A DNA stretch of 34,850 nt from Verrucomicrobiota bacterium (GTDB taxonomy: Bacteria; Verrucomicrobiota; Verrucomicrobiia; Chthoniobacterales; Xiphinematobacteraceae): assembly GCA_023269545.1 (NCBI GenBank), contig JAHFTB010000029.1, forward strand, positions 1-34,850, written 5' to 3'. Positions 32,370-34,850 of this stretch are shown here, in pieces. Every line of letters starts with the position of its first letter. The stretch's first letter is position 1. The notes beneath the pieces are model-generated. The model saw nothing but the letters and a program-made list of their open reading frames with translations. It was not told the origin of the DNA and made no database searches. Both the position numbers and the translations under genes were made by a program.

Positions 32370-33437
32370 TTGAAATTTCAAAAACCATCCGGTAATTCGT
32401 CTTCGGAGTCCTCGCAAGTGGACAACTTGCGAGTGACTGGCTTGACGCGTTTAATTACGCCAGCCCAAATCAAAAAAGAGCTTCCGACTAGTGCCGCAGC
32501 ATTACAGTTAGTTTTAGAAAGTCGGGAAACAGAGCGTCGTATCCTTCGAGGAGAAGACCCCCGCATGGTCGTAGTAGTCGGCCCGTGTTCGATTCATGAC
32601 ACAGCTGCCGCTCTGGAATACGCCCAACAACTGGCTGAGTTAAAACAAAAGGTGGAAGATCGCTTTTATATCGTAATGCGTGTCTATTTTGAGAAACCAC
32701 GCACTACCATCGGATGGAAAGGATTTATTAATGATCCTTACCTGAATGATTCCTGCAATCTGGCACAAGGTATTGCCCTCGCACGCAAACTGCTCATTAA
32801 TATTTTGGAATTGGGATTGCCGACCGGAACCGAATTTCTTGATCCGATTATTCCGCAGTACATTAGTGATTTAATTTCTTGGGCCGCCATCGGTGCAAGG
32901 ACCACAGAATCCCAAACACATCGTGAATTAGCCAGCGGTCTTTCCATGCCGGTCGGCTTTAAAAACGGTACGGATGGCAGCATTCAAACAGCGATTGATG
33001 CCCTCCGTTCCGCCCGTGTGCCTCATAGCTTTCTTGGAATCGACCAAGACGGTTGTACCAGTATTGTAAAAACCACAGGCAATCCGAACCACCATATCGT
33101 GCTTCGCGGGGGACGCGAGGGTTCTAATTATGAGCCTCATCACACTGCCGCTGCCGCCAAAGCGCTACGCGAAGCCGGTCTTTCTCCCGCAATTATGGTA
33201 GATTGTAGCCATAGCAATTCTGGCAAGAATCCCCATAGACAGCCCCTCGTCTGGAATAATATCTTACAACAACGAGTCGCTGGCAGAACAGATATTATGG
33301 GGGCCATGCTAGAAAGTAATCTTCATTTTGGTAACCAACCTCTTCCCCAGAATCTTTCTCAACTCCGTTATGGGGTTTCTATTACCGACGCTTGTATGGA
33401 CTGGGAAACAACCGAACGCATTCTCCTCGGTCAATGA
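32370..33437 (+). CDS. aroF: 3-Deoxy-7-phosphoheptulonate (DAHP) synthase, class I
   Basis: This 355-aa enzyme makes DAHP from PEP and erythrose 4-phosphate, the first shikimate-pathway reaction. Class I AroF/G/H signatures are VVVVGPCSIHDTAAALEYA, the active-site VYFEKPRTTIGWKGFINDP, GARTTESQTHRELASGLSMP and GFKNGTDGS, the DQDG loop, ILRGG, and MVDCSHSNSGKNP (metal and PEP binding). Which feedback amino acid applies cannot be told from sequence. The start is uncertain: the frame opens at TTG 32370, but GTG 32418 has a GGAG 9 nt upstream, and both fit the variable N-terminus. The gene overlaps the following exonuclease by ATGA. Confidence 0.94.
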   Translation: MKFQKPSGNSSSESSQVDNLRVTGLTRLITPAQIKKELPTSAAALQLVLESRETERRILRGEDPRMVVVVGPCSIHDTAAALEYAQQLAELKQKVEDRFYIVMRVYFEKPRTTIGWKGFINDPYLNDSCNLAQGIALARKLLINILELGLPTGTEFLDPIIPQYISDLISWAAIGARTTESQTHRELASGLSMPVGFKNGTDGSIQTAIDALRSARVPHSFLGIDQDGCTSIVKTTGNPNHHIVLRGGREGSNYEPHHTAAAAKALREAGLSPAIMVDCSHSNSGKNPHRQPLVWNNILQQRVAGRTDIMGAMLESNLHFGNQPLPQNLSQLRYGVSITDACMDWETTERILLGQ

Positions 33438-34033
33438 GCCTGCTCATTGTCGAGACTGAATTTGCAGCCATTGACTTCGAAGCAGCTGGCACCGAGCCCG
33501 GCGGTACTGACTCTCCCATCCAAATCGGAATCGCCAGTATGAAGGGGGGGCTCTTAATGCCGGAAACTTTCTTCCGTAGTTACTTACAAGGGGGCTCAGG
33601 GGGGACTCATTCTGCATATGCGATTCATGGAATCGGAACCGAACAACTGGTAGACGCACCTTCTCTCCTGTCTCTTTGGCCGATAGTACGGGGACATTTA
33701 CAGAACCGTTGTGTTGTGGCACATAGTGCCGGTTCCGAAAGACGTTATTTGCGGACTTTTCCTTTTCATGGTTTTGGCCCCTGGGTAGATACACTAAAAT
33801 TAGCCCGAGTATTGCGTCCCGGCTTAAGTAACTACAGCCTAGGGGCCCTCATCACTACCTTTGGCCTGGAAGAAGAAGTGAATCACTTTTGCACAGGTCT
33901 CAAATGGCATGACGCACTCTATGATGCCGTGGCATGTTTACTTCTGCTCCGCACTCTCATAAAGAGTGCGGATCTCTGGTTAAAGCCGGTTACTATTTTA
34001 GAAAATCCGAATCGACGTTTTTATAATTGGTAA
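33434..34033 (+). CDS. DnaQ-like 3'-5' exonuclease family protein
   Basis: This 199-aa RNase H-fold protein has Exo I AAIDFEAAG (D14, E16) and Exo III WHDALYDAVACLLLL (H..D), both standard. The Exo II region is unusual: VVAHSAGSERRYL replaces the typical HN-x-x-F-D, so the middle catalytic Asp appears as Glu or Arg. It therefore either uses an altered motif or has reduced activity. FGPWVDTLKLARVL and LSNYSLGALITTFGL match proofreading-type exonucleases. The start is the ATG inside the ATGA overlap with DAHP synthase; the frame also opens 42 nt earlier without family similarity. It is co-transcribed with aroF, with no evident functional link. Confidence 0.75.
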   Translation: MSLLIVETEFAAIDFEAAGTEPGGTDSPIQIGIASMKGGLLMPETFFRSYLQGGSGGTHSAYAIHGIGTEQLVDAPSLLSLWPIVRGHLQNRCVVAHSAGSERRYLRTFPFHGFGPWVDTLKLARVLRPGLSNYSLGALITTFGLEEEVNHFCTGLKWHDALYDAVACLLLLRTLIKSADLWLKPVTILENPNRRFYNW

Positions 34034-34038
34034 CTGAC

Positions 34039-34110
34039 GTGACGCACTTTGAGGAGCTCTGGGAGCAAAAAAACCATTTTAGCCCACAAGGTTTCCCTTT
34101 TTTGCGTCAC
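34039..34110. terminator. Inverted repeat between convergent genes, probable bidirectional terminator
   Basis: GTGACGCA (34039-34046) and TGCGTCAC (34103-34110) are a perfect 8-bp pair. Inside lie AAAAAAACC and GGTTTCCCTTTTTT, which extend the pairing towards the centre. The element sits between the exonuclease stop (34033) and the end of the convergent gene at 34131, where both transcripts need to end. Confidence 0.55.
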
Positions 34111-34130
34111 ATGACTTGGTGATTGCATGG

Positions 34131-34850
34131 TCATGCAGCAAGAGCAGGCCGTTCATACCGTATGGTTGCCGGCGTGGAAGCAGCTGTTGTGAGGCGAGAG
34201 CTTTGTGATACAGGGGCATCATCCTCTTCGATTTGATAGGTTCCCTGCATCTCGGCTCCAAAGGAGTCTACGATAGAGAATCGTTGTCCATCCTCGGTTA
34301 CAAGAGTCACTGATCCATCGGAATTCTCAAATGGCATCACTGCTTGATGATCCGCTAGGGCATGAAAGCGCGGAATGGGATTAATCCCCATGTCCACTCT
34401 GCTGTTTTGCTGTCCCGAGGAAACGATGGCCGGATTAAAATGACCCGGATTGAACTTAATAAACTGAGCCGTTTTCTGCTTTGGTGACCAGAGCAGAATG
34501 CCCATTCCTCCTATGGGAGAGGGATAGCTCCAACTTTTCACTACAATGCTATCTTCTGTCCCGGATTTGAGGGACACGCTATAGGCGTTTGCTATGTTAA
34601 AAAGAACTGGCTGTGATTTTTCGGTTCCTCCTATTTTCACCCATTCGGCAAGCTCTGCTTCTCGAGCTGTGGAAGTATTGGTCTCTCCTCCCAGCTGTAT
34701 TTGCCGAGCAAAGGCTTCGATAAGATTGTGCCCTTGAGCAGAGGGCGCCCCATCGGCTTTCACACCCCTCAGATCTGTGAGAAAGTCATTGGGAAATTTT
34801 ATAAATCTCTGTATTCGTTGCTGATCCAGCCCTCTCACTTCGACGAGCTC
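34131..34850 (-). CDS. Unidentified protein, 5' end outside the window
   Basis: The frame is open to the window edge, so the gene is incomplete; 239 residues are visible. No family is recognised. The segment FHALADHQAVMPFENSDGSV, then TLVTEDGQRFSIVDSFGAEM, looks beta-rich and compact. The C-terminus is Thr/Ala-rich and unstructured (SRLTTAASTPATIRYERPALAA). The part before it contains FNIANAYSVSLKSGT and WSYPSPIGGMGILLW, with no hydrophobic segment long enough to be a membrane helix. The first visible methionine-type start (GTG 34838) is probably internal. Confidence 0.65.
   Translation of the reverse strand, partial: ELVEVRGLDQQRIQRFIKFPNDFLTDLRGVKADGAPSAQGHNLIEAFARQIQLGGETNTSTAREAELAEWVKIGGTEKSQPVLFNIANAYSVSLKSGTEDSIVVKSWSYPSPIGGMGILLWSPKQKTAQFIKFNPGHFNPAIVSSGQQNSRVDMGINPIPRFHALADHQAVMPFENSDGSVTLVTEDGQRFSIVDSFGAEMQGTYQIEEDDAPVSQSSRLTTAASTPATIRYERPALAA

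Noticed and set aside
1-34850. CRISPR array, tRNA or rRNA genes
   Set aside because: No regularly spaced direct repeats and no tRNA T-loop or rRNA-like stretch was found on reading both strands; small or divergent RNAs could be missed by eye.

Overview
The window looks like the chromosome of a Gram-negative bacterium. It mixes a dense set of housekeeping genes with AT-rich patches holding eukaryote-like or coiled-coil proteins and short dispersed repeats. The style of several proteins (an HTH-MBL fusion, a TerB/FHA-like ABC transporter, class II FBPase with type III pantothenate kinase, an ST7-like TPR protein) suggests the PVC superphylum, most likely Verrucomicrobiota. The ankyrin and low-complexity proteins suggest a host-associated lineage. 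Both points are inference from protein content; no rRNA or tRNA gene is present to settle them.

Layout. At 0-4.2 kb there is a partial gene end, an ankyrin-repeat protein, NAD+ synthetase and a coiled-coil protein, the last three on the minus strand. At 4.5-10.8 kb lies a tightly overlapping plus-strand operon: arginine decarboxylase speA and the glycine cleavage genes gcvT, gcvH and gcvP. At 10.9-13.1 kb a likely promoter precedes a sugar C-methyltransferase and a GDP-mannose-dehydratase-like SDR, probably for a surface sugar. At 13.2-19.4 kb come a small coiled-coil membrane protein, an M29 aminopeptidase, a CPA2 cation/proton antiporter, a TPR protein, a DEDD exonuclease and an MbfA-type ferritin/VIT1 iron exporter. 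At 19.4-24.1 kb is an AT-rich, minus-strand, gene-poor island with three effector-like proteins of no recognised family, a 1.76-kb stretch of small or decayed ORFs, and repeats. At 24.1-34.85 kb are exbD, coaX, glpX, a cysteine-rich zinc-ribbon-like protein, an MBL hydrolase coupled to a 1204-aa ABC transporter, DAHP synthase, a second exonuclease and an unidentified gene cut by the window edge.

Most notable are two families of short dispersed repeats clustered between about 13 and 28 kb. Family 1 (about 50-100 bp, five copies) folds into two hairpins, with a compensated base-pair change between two copies. One copy lies in frame inside the HTH domain of the MBL gene. Three others sit 15-28 nt before the starts of coaX, glpX and mbfA, in the same orientation as the gene. 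Family 2 carries TATAGCGAAGCC-type terminal inverted repeats; a 137-bp full copy supplies the last codons and stop of the exonuclease gene at 17.65 kb. Together they resemble in-frame palindromic elements of the Rickettsia RPE type, or alternatively a leader RNA family. I know of no description of these particular sequences, but could not search for one.

No tRNA, rRNA, CRISPR array, transposase or integrase was seen.
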